A stretch of 64,000 nt of DNA from assembly GCF_039602135.1 (NCBI RefSeq), contig NZ_CP125942.1:992001-1056000 (forward strand). Direction: 5' to 3'. The DNA comes from Glutamicibacter sp. B1 (GTDB taxonomy: Bacteria; Actinomycetota; Actinomycetes; Actinomycetales; Micrococcaceae). A program made the translations under genes and the position numbers. The notes under the pieces were generated by a model. That model was not told the DNA's origin. It ran no database searches and was given only the letters and a program-made list of their open reading frames with translations. Shown here in pieces: positions 35,196-43,978 of this stretch (positions are counted from its first letter, which is position 1; the number at the start of each line of letters is the position of its first letter).

Positions 35196-36380
35196 TTAGA
35201 CGTTCTCAACGGGCTGCGAGGACAGGGCCTTGAGCCAGATGAGACTGATCAGTGCCGCAACAACCAAAACTACAGCCAAGACACTCAAACCCATGCCAAC
35301 ACCGAAGGCTGTTGCCACCGCACCGACGAGCAGCGGGCCGCCTGCATCACCGGCTTCGCGGCCAAGCTCCGCTGATCCCATGGTTCGACCCATGCGCTCT
35401 TGCGGGGTAGTTGAGGCCAAGTGTGAAAACCCCAGCGGTGTGGTGATACCGATGCCAACACCAATGAGTATTGCGCCGAGGATCAGCACCAGCAAACCTG
35501 GGGATAGTGCCACCACGAACAGGCCACAGGCGGAGGCCAGCAAGCCAACGCTCATACCCCGACGAGTTGATATTTTGCCTTGGTCGCGCAGCTTTCCCAC
35601 CCTTGGCTGGATCAGCGCGGAAGCTAGGGCGAGGACCGAAACCAGGATCATGGCCTGCGAACTGTCCAGTTGCATATCGGTGGCAACCAAGGGGATGAAC
35701 CCAATGGCGGTGCCCAGCGCGCCGGTGGCGCAGGCCAGTGCAAGGGTTGGTACCAAGAAAGATGGATGGGTACTTTGAGCCGCCAAGTCCTTGAGCGTAT
35801 AACGCTGCTTAGGCATGATCGGCAAGCGAGGCATTGCACGCGCCACCCACAAAGCAGCGGCAGCTGAAACAATGCTCATGGTGGCAAAGAGGGCCGCAAA
35901 TCCGCCAGCCCAAATCAGAGCTGCACCCAGTAGCGGGCCCAGAACATATCCCAAAGTTTTCCACGATCCATAGCGTCCGAAGAATTTACCGGTGTTCTTG
36001 GAGCCGGCCAGCCGGGCTACCGCCGCGGACGAGGCTGGGGAAAATGCTGAGGCGGCCGCACCTTGGCCTAATCGGACGAGACCCAATCCCAGGGGAGTGG
36101 CCATGAAAATGCCGATGGCGGAAAACAGGCAGAAGCCGAGCAGGCCACCGATAATCACGGGTTTGGCGCCGATCCGGTCGCTGAGGGTTCCGAAGATTGG
36201 TTTGAGGATTACTTCGGCTACGTCATAGACGGCGAGTAGGAGGCCGAGGGTAAGTAGGCTTCCGCCCAGCGCAGACTGCTCCGCGCCGAGACCCGCGGCA
36301 ATACTGTGGGCGCCGAATGCGGTGGTGAACCCGGCTGCGTAGAGCGGGGCCACGGAGCCTGATGAAGTTCGTTGAGCCAT
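35196..36380 (-). CDS. MFS transporter, coupled to ChrB-like gene
   Basis: 394-residue major facilitator protein with about twelve helices. It has the family loop GTLSDRIGAKPVIIGG between helices 2 and 3 and a related second-half motif near GKLRDQGKISTRRG. Drug or ion efflux is likely; the substrate is unknown, with chromate only a contextual possibility. ATG 36380 overlaps the stop of the ChrB-like gene by one base (TAATG), so expression is coupled. Confidence 0.85.
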   Translation of the reverse strand: MAQRTSSGSVAPLYAAGFTTAFGAHSIAAGLGAEQSALGGSLLTLGLLLAVYDVAEVILKPIFGTLSDRIGAKPVIIGGLLGFCLFSAIGIFMATPLGLGLVRLGQGAAASAFSPASSAAVARLAGSKNTGKFFGRYGSWKTLGYVLGPLLGAALIWAGGFAALFATMSIVSAAAALWVARAMPRLPIMPKQRYTLKDLAAQSTHPSFLVPTLALACATGALGTAIGFIPLVATDMQLDSSQAMILVSVLALASALIQPRVGKLRDQGKISTRRGMSVGLLASACGLFVVALSPGLLVLILGAILIGVGIGITTPLGFSHLASTTPQERMGRTMGSAELGREAGDAGGPLLVGAVATAFGVGMGLSVLAVVLVVAALISLIWLKALSSQPVENV

Positions 36381-36925
36381 TATGCGCCCCCATTGTGTGC
36401 TGCATACACCAGCTGGGCGTAGGCATCGAGATTGGTGATGCACTCATTCAGTGCTGATTCGGCGTCTTCGGCTAACTGAAGACCAAGCACGTCACGCTTC
36501 TTCAGATCGCGATACCAGCGACGCAACCGGTCCAAGCTCTGTTCTTCTTCCTCCAGTTCAGCGAAGGTGAACTTCTTTGTGGAGCTTTCCTTGGCGATTT
36601 CGGCATCGAATTTTGCGCAGTCGGCTAGGAATTCCTTCCATTCATCGGCGCGTGCGTCGCTAAAAGCCTGTTCAAGCACTATCTGAGATTGTTCGTCTTC
36701 GCCCTTGACCTTGAGCACGGCAAAAGTGCCACCGGCCGAACGGCACAAGTCCTTGGCCTTTTCCAGTCCCTCGGCAAATTGGGGCGCTTCGGCCAGAGCC
36801 CAGGCACCAGAAATAACGGGGACAGCACCGATCTTACGAAGTTGGCGCCACACCGCCACCCGGTGGCGCGAAGGTTCCGAAGGTACCTGAACGAGGATGA
36901 GGAGCCAGTTGATCTGATTAGTCAC
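36380..36925 (-). CDS. ChrB N-terminal domain-like protein (chromate resistance family)
   Basis: 181 residues related to the N-terminal domain of ChrB: LLILVQVPSEPSRHRVAVWRQLRKIGAVPVISGAWAL, ending in helical EEEQSLDRLRRWYRDLKKRD. ChrB proteins regulate chromate efflux genes, and short stand-alone forms are common in actinobacteria. GTG start with no clear ribosome site; a TTTTAAAAT sequence lies just upstream and may make the message nearly leaderless. A palindrome sits 10 bp upstream. It is the first gene of a two-gene unit with the MFS transporter. Confidence 0.75.
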   Translation of the reverse strand: MTNQINWLLILVQVPSEPSRHRVAVWRQLRKIGAVPVISGAWALAEAPQFAEGLEKAKDLCRSAGGTFAVLKVKGEDEQSQIVLEQAFSDARADEWKEFLADCAKFDAEIAKESSTKKFTFAELEEEEQSLDRLRRWYRDLKKRDVLGLQLAEDAESALNECITNLDAYAQLVYAAHNGGA

Positions 36926-36934
36926 AATTTTAAA

Positions 36935-36948
36935 AGTAACAGCTGTTA
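36935..36948. promoter_or_regulatory. Perfect 14-bp palindrome GTAACAGCTGTTAC
   Basis: Perfect dyad 10 bp upstream of the ChrB-like start codon, within probable promoter DNA. Likely an operator for the ChrB-like protein or another dimeric regulator. Confidence 0.5.
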
Positions 36949-37052
36949 CAGTTTAAGGGAACCTGCTGTTTTACCCTCGGCCATCACCGGGGCAAAGTTG
37001 TGGAAGAATCCGAAGAAGCAGATGGTGATATCGGCTGTCGAGGGGAGAGGTC

Positions 37053-37556
37053 ATGAGTGGAAAACAAGGTCGCAGAACTTTGGCCCTCGAACGTCTCTTT
37101 CGCGTATCCCTCGTCCTCAAAGGACTTGATGGGCTACTTGAAATCCTCGGCGGAGTGCTCTTTATCGTAGTTAGACCCGAGCAATTGGACAGCTTGGTGA
37201 GAATCTTGACTCAGCATGAACTGAGCGAAGACCCCGGAGACTTCATTGCCAATGCTCTGCTCAAAGCCAGCGGAACGTTAACCGTTTCCTCTTCCTGGTT
37301 CGCAGCCGCCTACCTGCTGCTTCATGGTTTGGTGAAGGTCGTGCTGGTGTGGGCGGTACTCAAAGACAAGCTGTGGGCTTACCCCTGGATGATCGCATTC
37401 CTACTCATCTTCATCGGATACCAGAGCTACCAATTGATTACCGTCTTCAGCCTCGGAATGTTGTTGCTGACTCTCTTTGACCTATTCATCGTGTGGCTGA
37501 CCGTCAGGGAGTATCGGATCCATAGGCATCGAGTCAGCCAAGAATCCGCACGGTAA
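37053..37556 (+). CDS. DUF2127 membrane protein
   Basis: 167-residue integral membrane protein of the DUF2127 family. It shows LFRVSLVLKGLDGLLEILGGVLFIV at the N-terminus and AAYLLLHGLVKVVLVWAVLKDKLWAYPW in the middle, with about four helices and a basic tail. Function unknown. ATG with GAGGGGAGAGGTC upstream. Monocistronic, divergent from the ChrB/MFS pair. Confidence 0.85.
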   Translation: MSGKQGRRTLALERLFRVSLVLKGLDGLLEILGGVLFIVVRPEQLDSLVRILTQHELSEDPGDFIANALLKASGTLTVSSSWFAAAYLLLHGLVKVVLVWAVLKDKLWAYPWMIAFLLIFIGYQSYQLITVFSLGMLLLTLFDLFIVWLTVREYRIHRHRVSQESAR

Positions 37557-37995
37557 ATCTAAAAATCAAGGCCGTGAAGATTCTTGTGGGCTTGATTCTC
37601 GGTCCTGAACGATTCATCCATCAGCACTAGTCTCAGGCGACCAGCCTACGTCGAGGTCTCTGACGGGTGACAGGCTGCGCAATGAATTCAGGTGGGTATC
37701 TCTTTTTATCTAGCGACGAGTATCGGTAGCTTGCCAGCGCGGCACCGCTGATCATTTAGTGCTATCTCGTGCGCCTTCTGAACTGAAGTTGAACCTAGGG
37801 ATATTTTCATGGCGTTTCGTTGCTTCTAGCTACCCGAGACGTAGTGATTCACGACTTTTCAAGTCATCTTATAGAGACTTTGACTTCTGGTTTCTTTCAG
37901 TTTCATCAGGTTGCAGACCCCCTTTTCTACCCCTTTCCCCAAGTGTTTGGATGGCTAGCAACATCCCGCACCACCAAAGGAAATGGAAACCGAAG
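37557..37995. other. 439-bp intergenic region upstream of the sulfonate-type ABC operon
   Basis: No convincing gene. An open frame upstream of and in phase with the binding protein exists but has no signal-peptide or ribosome-site support. Hairpin potential is present around 37640-37690. No known riboswitch, including SAM classes, was recognised. Promoter for the operon is presumably here. Confidence 0.4.
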
Positions 37996-39030
37996 ATGTC
38001 CACGAACGTACATACACGACGACGGCGACTTGGCGCAGCGGTCCTGCTCATGGCGCCGGCACTGCTGTTGGCTTCCTGCACTGCCTCCGCACATGGAACC
38101 GATCTGAAGAACCCTGACGGCACCATCAACGTTCGCTACGAAGGCGCGGCCAACACCGTGACCCTGATCGAACTGGCTGAAGCGCTCGGCTACCTCGATG
38201 GCATCAAATTAGAGTGGGTCGGCAACAATTCCAGTGGTCCCTTATCCATTCAAAATACGGCGACTGGCGAAACCGACATTGGCGGCGCTTTCGCCGGGGC
38301 AGTGGTCAAGCTACAAGAAGCAGGATCCCCAGTGACGGCGGTGGTCTCCTACTACGGATCAAACGATGACTATTTTGTTGGTTTTTATTCCAGGAAAGAC
38401 AGCGGAATCAAAAATGTTCGGGACCTGATCGGTAAAACCGTGGCGGTCAACACCCTTGGCGCACATTCTGAAGCAGTGATCCGAACTTATCTGACGGCAG
38501 AAGGACTAAGCCCGGAGGAAATTGACCAGGTCCAGCTGGTAGTTCTTCCACCAACCGATACAGAGCAGGCGATCAGAACTCATCAGGTAGATGTCGGTGC
38601 ACTTTCAGGAGCTGCCCAAGTCCACGCAGTGAAGCAAGGAGATCTGACAGAAGTATTTAGAGATACCGAGGTCTTTGACAATTTCAACGGGGGTGAATAC
38701 GTCTTACGTGACGACTTCATCGCTGAATATCCCGAAGCAGCACATTCCCTGGCCACTGGTACGGCGAAAGCTTCGAACTGGGTTCTATCGCATTCTCGCG
38801 AAGAAATCATCGAGAAAATGACCTGCGTCATTGAATCAAGGGGTCGTGGCGAGGACGTTGAAGCACTGCAGTATTTCAACGGGTATGGCGTCGGCAAGAA
38901 TGCGCCCATCAAAGACGAGGACTTCAGCCGATGGTCCGAATGGTTGAAGGACACCGGCATCATTGACGGCGAGATAACACCCAGCGATTACTACACCAAT
39001 GAATTTAATGATCTCGCGAGCGAAGGATAA
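37996..39030 (+). CDS. Sulfonate/nitrate-type ABC transporter substrate-binding lipoprotein
   Basis: 344-residue lipoprotein (basic RRRR tract, hydrophobic segment, lipobox LASC) with an SsuA/TauA/NrtA-like domain: VRYEGAANTVTLIELAEALGYLDGIKLEWV, then TGETDIGGAFAGAVVKLQEAG, and RDLIGKTVAVNTLGAHSEAVIRTYL. It likely binds an organic sulfur or sulfonate compound, given the monooxygenase at the end of the operon. ATG 37996 follows GGAAACCGAAG; a longer frame upstream is rejected because the signal peptide starts here. Confidence 0.87.
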   Translation: MSTNVHTRRRRLGAAVLLMAPALLLASCTASAHGTDLKNPDGTINVRYEGAANTVTLIELAEALGYLDGIKLEWVGNNSSGPLSIQNTATGETDIGGAFAGAVVKLQEAGSPVTAVVSYYGSNDDYFVGFYSRKDSGIKNVRDLIGKTVAVNTLGAHSEAVIRTYLTAEGLSPEEIDQVQLVVLPPTDTEQAIRTHQVDVGALSGAAQVHAVKQGDLTEVFRDTEVFDNFNGGEYVLRDDFIAEYPEAAHSLATGTAKASNWVLSHSREEIIEKMTCVIESRGRGEDVEALQYFNGYGVGKNAPIKDEDFSRWSEWLKDTGIIDGEITPSDYYTNEFNDLASEG

Positions 39031-39039
39031 GCATCAATC

Positions 39040-39885
39040 ATGTCAACGATCGAAATCAAGAATCTGACTAAAAAATTCTTGCGTAGCGGTGCCAACGAAA
39101 GTACTGCAGTTACCGCCATTGAGTCACTAGATCTTCGAATTGAGGACGGAGAATTTTTCACCCTGGTGGGACCGAGCGGATGCGGAAAATCCACGTTGTT
39201 AGACATCCTGGCTGGCCTGAGCACACCAAGTCATGGCGAGGTCCTGGTAGATGGCGAGCCAATTTCCGGCCCCAGCTTGGAACGCTCGGTAGTTTTCCAA
39301 CAATACGCACTATTCCCGTGGCTTACGGCAGCCGCGAATGTTCTGGTGGGCTTGGAAAGCCAAGCCCGGCACGGGCAGGGGCTCAACAAAGCCGATCGGC
39401 GAGCCCGAGCCCATGAATACCTACGCTTAGTTGGATTAGAAGGTGTGGAAGATAAATACCCACATGAACTCTCCGGCGGAATGCGGCAACGAGTGGCCAT
39501 CGCCCGAGCACTGGCCCATGAGCCAAAGGTGCTCCTGATGGATGAGCCGTTCGCCGCGCTTGATGCACAAACGCGCGAACAGCTTCAAGATTTGCTACTG
39601 GATATCTGGAAACGTACGAAGACCACCATCGTTTTCATTACACACGGCATAGAAGAAGCAGTCTATCTGGGGCAGAAAGTTGCCGTCATGTCCGCAAAGC
39701 CAGGGAAAATCACGGAGATCGTGGATATCGAACTTCAAGATCGCCAAGCCGTAGACGACATTCGTTCAACACGTCAATTCGGCGAATACCGGCATTACCT
39801 CTGGACTCTGTTGCATCGCCACGGCAGACAGGGTGTAGAGGCGACTATCGATAAAACTCTGATTACTTCAGGGGCTTCAGCATGA
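39040..39885 (+). CDS. ABC transporter ATP-binding protein (SsuB/TauB-like)
   Basis: 281 residues with Walker A GPSGCGKST, Q-loop VVFQQYALFPW, signature LSGGMRQRVAIARAL, Walker B VLLMDEPFAALD and switch His in FITHGIEEAVYLG. This is the nitrate/sulfonate/taurine group. It lies 9 bp after the binding protein and overlaps the permease gene by 4 bp. Confidence 0.94.
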   Translation: MSTIEIKNLTKKFLRSGANESTAVTAIESLDLRIEDGEFFTLVGPSGCGKSTLLDILAGLSTPSHGEVLVDGEPISGPSLERSVVFQQYALFPWLTAAANVLVGLESQARHGQGLNKADRRARAHEYLRLVGLEGVEDKYPHELSGGMRQRVAIARALAHEPKVLLMDEPFAALDAQTREQLQDLLLDIWKRTKTTIVFITHGIEEAVYLGQKVAVMSAKPGKITEIVDIELQDRQAVDDIRSTRQFGEYRHYLWTLLHRHGRQGVEATIDKTLITSGASA

Positions 39886-40724
39886 GCACACTAGTATTAC
39901 CGGATCAGCAGGTACGAGTAGAAAACACTACGGTTCGCCGCGTTAGGCCAACTCGACGCTTCGGAGCAGCGCTGCGGAAAACACTGTACCGTTCCGGAGC
40001 AATTATTGGTTTTCTACTGGTCTGGGAACTGGTTCCACAATTTGTCCTAGAACCGGCATCAAGAGTCTTTTTGCCACCATTACATGAAGTTCTGCAGCAA
40101 CTGTGGAAGATGATTATCAGCGGTGACCTCGGTACTCACATTGTGGCAAGTTTGGGACGCTCAGCCATCGGTTTCATTCTCGCTGTGATCATCGGAGTCC
40201 CAGTAGGGCTAGTGGTGGCTTGGTTCGCTAAAGTCGGCGATTTCTTGAATCCTCTTTTGGAAGTCTTCCGAAACACTGCCGCCTTGGCTTTACTACCGGT
40301 GTTCACCTTGCTTCTCGGCATTGGTGAACTGTCCAAGGTCTCCATCGTGCTCTATGCAGCATTTTTCCCAGTTTTGCTCAACACTATTTTGGGAGCACGC
40401 AGCGTAGATCCACTACTGATTCGTGCAGGAAAAACCCTGGGACTGAATAACTTTGAGATCTTTTCAAAGGTAGTTTTACCTGCCTCGGTACCCATTATTT
40501 TTACTGGCATCCGAATGGCTGGAACATCCGCCGTGCTGGTACTGATAGCAGCTGAAATGATCGGTGCAAAAGCCGGTCTCGGATATCTGATCACCAATTC
40601 TCAAGCAAGTTTTTTGATCCCCAAAATGTACGCGGCCATCCTCACGGTCGCGGTTCTCGGATTCGTCGTCAACGCAGCCTTGGTTGCGTTGGAACAGCAC
40701 TTCTCACGTTGGGCTCGCGCCTAA
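39882..40724 (+). CDS. ABC transporter permease (SsuC/TauC-like)
   Basis: 280-residue permease, six membrane helices, with the EAA coupling loop DPLLIRAGKTLGLNNFEIFSKVVLPASVPIIFTGIRM. With the two preceding genes it forms a complete importer. ATGA overlap with the ATPase gene. The downstream monooxygenase begins 31 bp later. Confidence 0.93.
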   Translation: MSTLVLPDQQVRVENTTVRRVRPTRRFGAALRKTLYRSGAIIGFLLVWELVPQFVLEPASRVFLPPLHEVLQQLWKMIISGDLGTHIVASLGRSAIGFILAVIIGVPVGLVVAWFAKVGDFLNPLLEVFRNTAALALLPVFTLLLGIGELSKVSIVLYAAFFPVLLNTILGARSVDPLLIRAGKTLGLNNFEIFSKVVLPASVPIIFTGIRMAGTSAVLVLIAAEMIGAKAGLGYLITNSQASFLIPKMYAAILTVAVLGFVVNAALVALEQHFSRWARA

Positions 40725-40755
40725 CCCTAATCTTCTCCTACAAAGGATTTTTAAC

Positions 40756-42084
40756 ATGACGCGCAAACTTACACTCAACGCCTTCTTGATGACTACGGGT
40801 CACCACGAATCGTCGTGGAGACTGCCCGAGAGTGATCCCCACGCAGGGACAGAAGTTGAGCACTATATTCGCTTGGCACAACTAGCGGAAAAGGCCAAAC
40901 TCGACGCGATCTTCTTCGCTGATGCACCGGTCATTCAAGGATCCGTGGCTCAACGGCCAGCCGGAATCCTTGACCCGATAACTCTACTTTCGGCCATTGC
41001 ACCGGTGACGAAAAATATTGGACTGATCGCTACGGCTTCTACCAGCTACAACGATCCGTACAACCTCGCACGACGCTTCGCAACACTGGACCTCATCAGT
41101 CATGGGCGAGCGGGCTGGAATGTCGTCACTACTGCTGGCGATGCCGCCGCACAGAATTTTTCTCAGCTGGGGCAGCTTGATAGTTCTCAACGTTATCTTC
41201 GAGCTCATGAATTCTTGAGCGTGGTACAGAAATTGTGGAACTCGTGGGATCCAGACGCGATCATTGCTGACAAGGACAGCGGCACGTGGGCAGATCCGAG
41301 TCGAGTCCATCCAGCGGATCATGTGGGCGAACACTTCCAGATTGCTGGTGCACTGAATGTCCCACGCTCACACCAGGGACACCCGGTGATTATTCAGGCC
41401 GGCGCTTCAGCTGCGGGCAAAGAATTTGCTGCGCAATGGGCTGAAGCAATATTCACCGCACATCAGTCCTTCGAATCAGCCCGGGATTTCTATCAAGAGA
41501 TCAAAAACCGGGCTACCGCCTACGGCCGAACAGAACAGTCAGTCAAGGTCTTGCCCGGCATTGTCCCTATCCTTGGGTCTTCAGAATCCGAGGCGATAGA
41601 ACTTGCGGATACTTTGGACGAACTGATTCTTCCTGAATATGCAAAGAAGACCTTGGCCCAACAGTTACATGTGGATCCAGAAGTCTTGGAACTCGATGAG
41701 GTGCTCCCCGAAGGGCTAGAGAGCGCGGCGTCTAAGGAAAAGTCAACGTCGCGGCGTGATCTGATATTGAAACTGGGGTACGGGAGAAATCTGACGGTCC
41801 GCCAAATTATTCGAGAACTCGGCTCCGGGCGTGGGCACCAAACATTTACTGGAACACCCGAACAATTAGCTGACCGAATTGAATATTGGTTCAAAGCCGG
41901 TGCCGCCGACGGGTTCAATATTATGGCTCCGGTTTTACCGTCGGGTCTGGAAACATTCACTGAACACGTTGTTCCGTTGCTACAGCAACGCAATCTCTTC
42001 CGTACTGAGTATGACCAGAGGACCTTACGGGGACATTACGGGCTGGAAGAACCGACAGATCACCAGGTCGGGGTTGTCCGATAG
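40756..42084 (+). CDS. FMN-dependent monooxygenase (NtaA/SnaA/DszA family)
   Basis: 442-residue TIM-barrel luciferase-like flavin monooxygenase of the nitrilotriacetate/dibenzothiophene-sulfone group: LNAFLMTTGHHESSWRLPESD, the core FADAPVIQG, ATLDLISHGRAGWNVVTT, and HQGHPVIIQAGASAAGKEFAAQWAEAIF. It uses FMNH2 from a separate reductase to oxidise a C-S or C-N bond; with the transporter it suggests use of an organosulfur compound as a sulfur source. ATG 40756 has AAAGGA upstream. A perfect-form terminator follows. Confidence 0.9.
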   Translation: MTRKLTLNAFLMTTGHHESSWRLPESDPHAGTEVEHYIRLAQLAEKAKLDAIFFADAPVIQGSVAQRPAGILDPITLLSAIAPVTKNIGLIATASTSYNDPYNLARRFATLDLISHGRAGWNVVTTAGDAAAQNFSQLGQLDSSQRYLRAHEFLSVVQKLWNSWDPDAIIADKDSGTWADPSRVHPADHVGEHFQIAGALNVPRSHQGHPVIIQAGASAAGKEFAAQWAEAIFTAHQSFESARDFYQEIKNRATAYGRTEQSVKVLPGIVPILGSSESEAIELADTLDELILPEYAKKTLAQQLHVDPEVLELDEVLPEGLESAASKEKSTSRRDLILKLGYGRNLTVRQIIRELGSGRGHQTFTGTPEQLADRIEYWFKAGAADGFNIMAPVLPSGLETFTEHVVPLLQQRNLFRTEYDQRTLRGHYGLEEPTDHQVGVVR

Positions 42085-42129
42085 AGATCCGTGCACATGT
42101 GCGGGCTGGAGGAACTAACGCGGAGTACA

Positions 42130-42179
42130 AAAGAATTGGCTTGAACCCGTGCCAGCGCACGGATTCAAGCCAATTCTTT
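42130..42179 (+). terminator. Terminator after the monooxygenase
   Basis: Long inverted repeat AAAGAATTGGCTTGAA-CCGTGC / GCACGG-TTCAAGCCAATTCTTT with one internal mismatch and a 4-nt loop; it also ends the convergent DJ-1/PfpI gene. Confidence 0.85.
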
Positions 42180-42208
42180 GATCGCTTCAACTTTGGCTGA
42201 GCCGATCT

Positions 42209-42934
42209 TTAGTCTGCTTCGACTTCTTCAGCAGCCTGTTCTTCAGCCTTTTCTTGATGGATCACCTCGGCCAGCAGCTTTTCCATTTCCTTGGCGACAC
42301 CAGCGGCCGAGGCTGGATTTTGACCAGTGACCAATCGTTCGGAGACTTGCACATTCTCCTCAAAATTGTCTGCGGCGATATGGTTGGCGCCCTGTTCCAC
42401 CAGCTTGTCCGCTAGGAAGAAAGGGATGATCTTGTCTTTGTCCACGGCGACTTCTTCATCATTGGTAAATGCCGCGACGTTTTTGCCACTGAGCAGTTTG
42501 ATGCCGTGGTGAAGTTCCACGTCGAGTAATCCTGCCGGCCCATGACATACGGCACCAACAACGCCGCCCTTGTTATAGATTTCCGCAACGAGCTTTTGCA
42601 AGCCTTCGTTGTTAGGGAAGTCCCACATAGTGCCGTGGCCACCCACCAAATAGAGGGCATCGTACTGTTCTGGATTAACTACTTCGACTCTGGCGGTGTT
42701 GTAGAGGCCAGCTCGGGTTGTTTCATCTTGCGTGAATTGCACTTGGATGGGGTCGTCGGTATCGACCGTATCGCGTGGTGGCTGTCCGCCCTTGATTGAG
42801 GCGAAGTCGACGAAGTGCCCGGAATCTCGGAAGACCTTCCACGGATGAGCTGCTTCGGCGACGTTGTAACCGGTGGGTTCTCCTCCCGCACCGAGTTCTG
42901 AAACGCTGGTTAGGACCATGAGGATTTTCTTCAC
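42209..42934 (-). CDS. DJ-1/PfpI-family protein (Hsp31-like)
   Basis: 241 residues with the glutamine-amidotransferase-like fold: MVLTSVSELGAGGEPTGYNVAEAAHPW, DALYLVGGHGTMWDFP, and the nucleophile elbow VGAVCHGPAGLL with Cys. Members act as chaperones, glyoxalases or proteases. GTG 42934 has AAAGGAG seven bases upstream. The acidic C-terminal tail is rich in Glu/Ala. No clear operon partner. Confidence 0.88.
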   Translation of the reverse strand: MKKILMVLTSVSELGAGGEPTGYNVAEAAHPWKVFRDSGHFVDFASIKGGQPPRDTVDTDDPIQVQFTQDETTRAGLYNTARVEVVNPEQYDALYLVGGHGTMWDFPNNEGLQKLVAEIYNKGGVVGAVCHGPAGLLDVELHHGIKLLSGKNVAAFTNDEEVAVDKDKIIPFFLADKLVEQGANHIAADNFEENVQVSERLVTGQNPASAAGVAKEMEKLLAEVIHQEKAEEQAAEEVEAD

Positions 42935-43462
42935 GGAGTGCTCCTTTCGCATTTGTCTTTTCAGCCTTATACAAAATGCGTTGATCATCAACCGAAACTA
43001 GACCGTTTTCAGGGTTCTTTGCGAGGGCTCCCGGTTTTGGATGAGGGATTGTTAAGGCAAAGCCACAAGTAACAAAGGGAGCATTCCTGCCCATTGAATG
43101 CCTCGTGCAGTGATGACTCCGATTAACGTGCCTGGGTGCCCTCAACGGAACACAAACTTTGGCGCTGGTAAGGGTCGAAGTTAGCTGGTTGATTGCGTCG
43201 AGGACGAAAATATCGGCGAGCTGGGGCGTATATCAGCATTGTCCGAGAGATCTAGTGAATGCGTACCGCTGTAGGCTCCGGATCGTTAACACTTCTACTT
43301 CCCACGATAAAGACGGACCATGCCAAGTCTAGACAAACCCTAACTTTCGATTAAATCGGGCTACCGATTAGGCAATATTATCTAGATCCTCTTTCGCTCG
43401 GAGGATCAGTCCGATAGTGTCGGCTATGTCATTCGTTTCTTCTTCAGAAAGTAGGTTGCAGG
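42935..43462. other. Intergenic region of about 530 bp with a possible gene remnant
   Basis: No full gene. On the minus strand a coding-like frame runs to a TAA at 43368-43370 (see separate entry). An inverted repeat GATCCTC/GAGGATC lies at about 43385-43408. The rest shows no recognised feature. Confidence 0.4.
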
Positions 43463-43472
43463 ATGAAAGCAC
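43368..43472 (-). pseudogene. Possible C-terminal fragment of a PLP-dependent aminotransferase
   Basis: From a GTG at 43472 the frame gives about 34 residues including CNLLSEEETNDIADTIGLI and ends at TAA. The pattern 'S-x-N-L-(T/S)-E-E-E-x-x-x-I-x-x-x-I' is reminiscent of the C-termini of DegT/DnrJ-type aminotransferases. It overlaps the 5' end of the DUF4282 gene by 10 bp. A short real gene or chance is possible. Confidence 0.3.
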
Positions 43473-43900
43473 TATTCGATTTTGATTTCAGAAAGTTTGT
43501 GACACCATCCATCATCAAGATTGTCTACATCTTGATCATGGTTATGCTGGTTGTTTGTTATATCGGAATGGTGGTCAGCGCGTTCGCCGCTGACACCATG
43601 CTCGGGTTCCTGGTACTCATCATTATTGGCCCGCTCTTCGTTCTGGTTTACCTGGTATTAGTCCGTGCGGGGCTTGAATCCTTAATTGCTTCGATCCGTA
43701 CTGCAGAAAACACTGCAGAATTGGTGCGTTTGGCAGGTGGAACCCCACCATTTGAAGCTGGAAACGGACCGTTCCCTTCAAACCCTTCAGGGCCACAGAG
43801 CTACACCAGCCCAACCACTCAGTACCCATCGCAGCGTGGCCCGCAGACCGGACCAGCTGATGGCGGTAACACTCCGCCAACCAACCCCTACCAGAAGTAA
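43463..43900 (+). CDS. DUF4282 membrane protein
   Basis: 145 residues: a DUF4282 domain (ALFDFDFRKFVTPSIIKIVYIL, then two membrane helices and the cytosolic LVRAGLESLIASIRTAENTAEL) and a Pro/Ser/Gln-rich C-terminal tail. Function unknown. ATG with GGTTGCAGG upstream, a usable ribosome site. Very strong terminator just downstream. Confidence 0.87.
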   Translation: MKALFDFDFRKFVTPSIIKIVYILIMVMLVVCYIGMVVSAFAADTMLGFLVLIIIGPLFVLVYLVLVRAGLESLIASIRTAENTAELVRLAGGTPPFEAGNGPFPSNPSGPQSYTSPTTQYPSQRGPQTGPADGGNTPPTNPYQK

Positions 43901-43906
43901 CACGTA

Positions 43907-43958
43907 GACAACGTAGAGCTGGCCCGCACCAAATGGTGCGGGCCAGCTCTACGTTGTC
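43907..43958. terminator. Very long perfect hairpin terminator
   Basis: 25-bp perfect inverted repeat (GACAACGTAGAGCTGG...) with a 2-nt AA loop, between the convergent DUF4282 and UspA genes; bidirectional. Confidence 0.85.
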
Positions 43959-43978
43959 GCTGAAGAAACAGCGGTGCT

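Noticed and set aside
37600..37700. Possible SAM or other sulfur riboswitch before the sulfonate-type operon
   Set aside because: Hairpin potential exists, but none of the conserved cores I know could be matched.
37759..37995. N-terminal extension of the sulfonate-type binding protein
   Set aside because: The lipoprotein signal peptide begins at 37996; an 80-residue leader before it would be incompatible with export.
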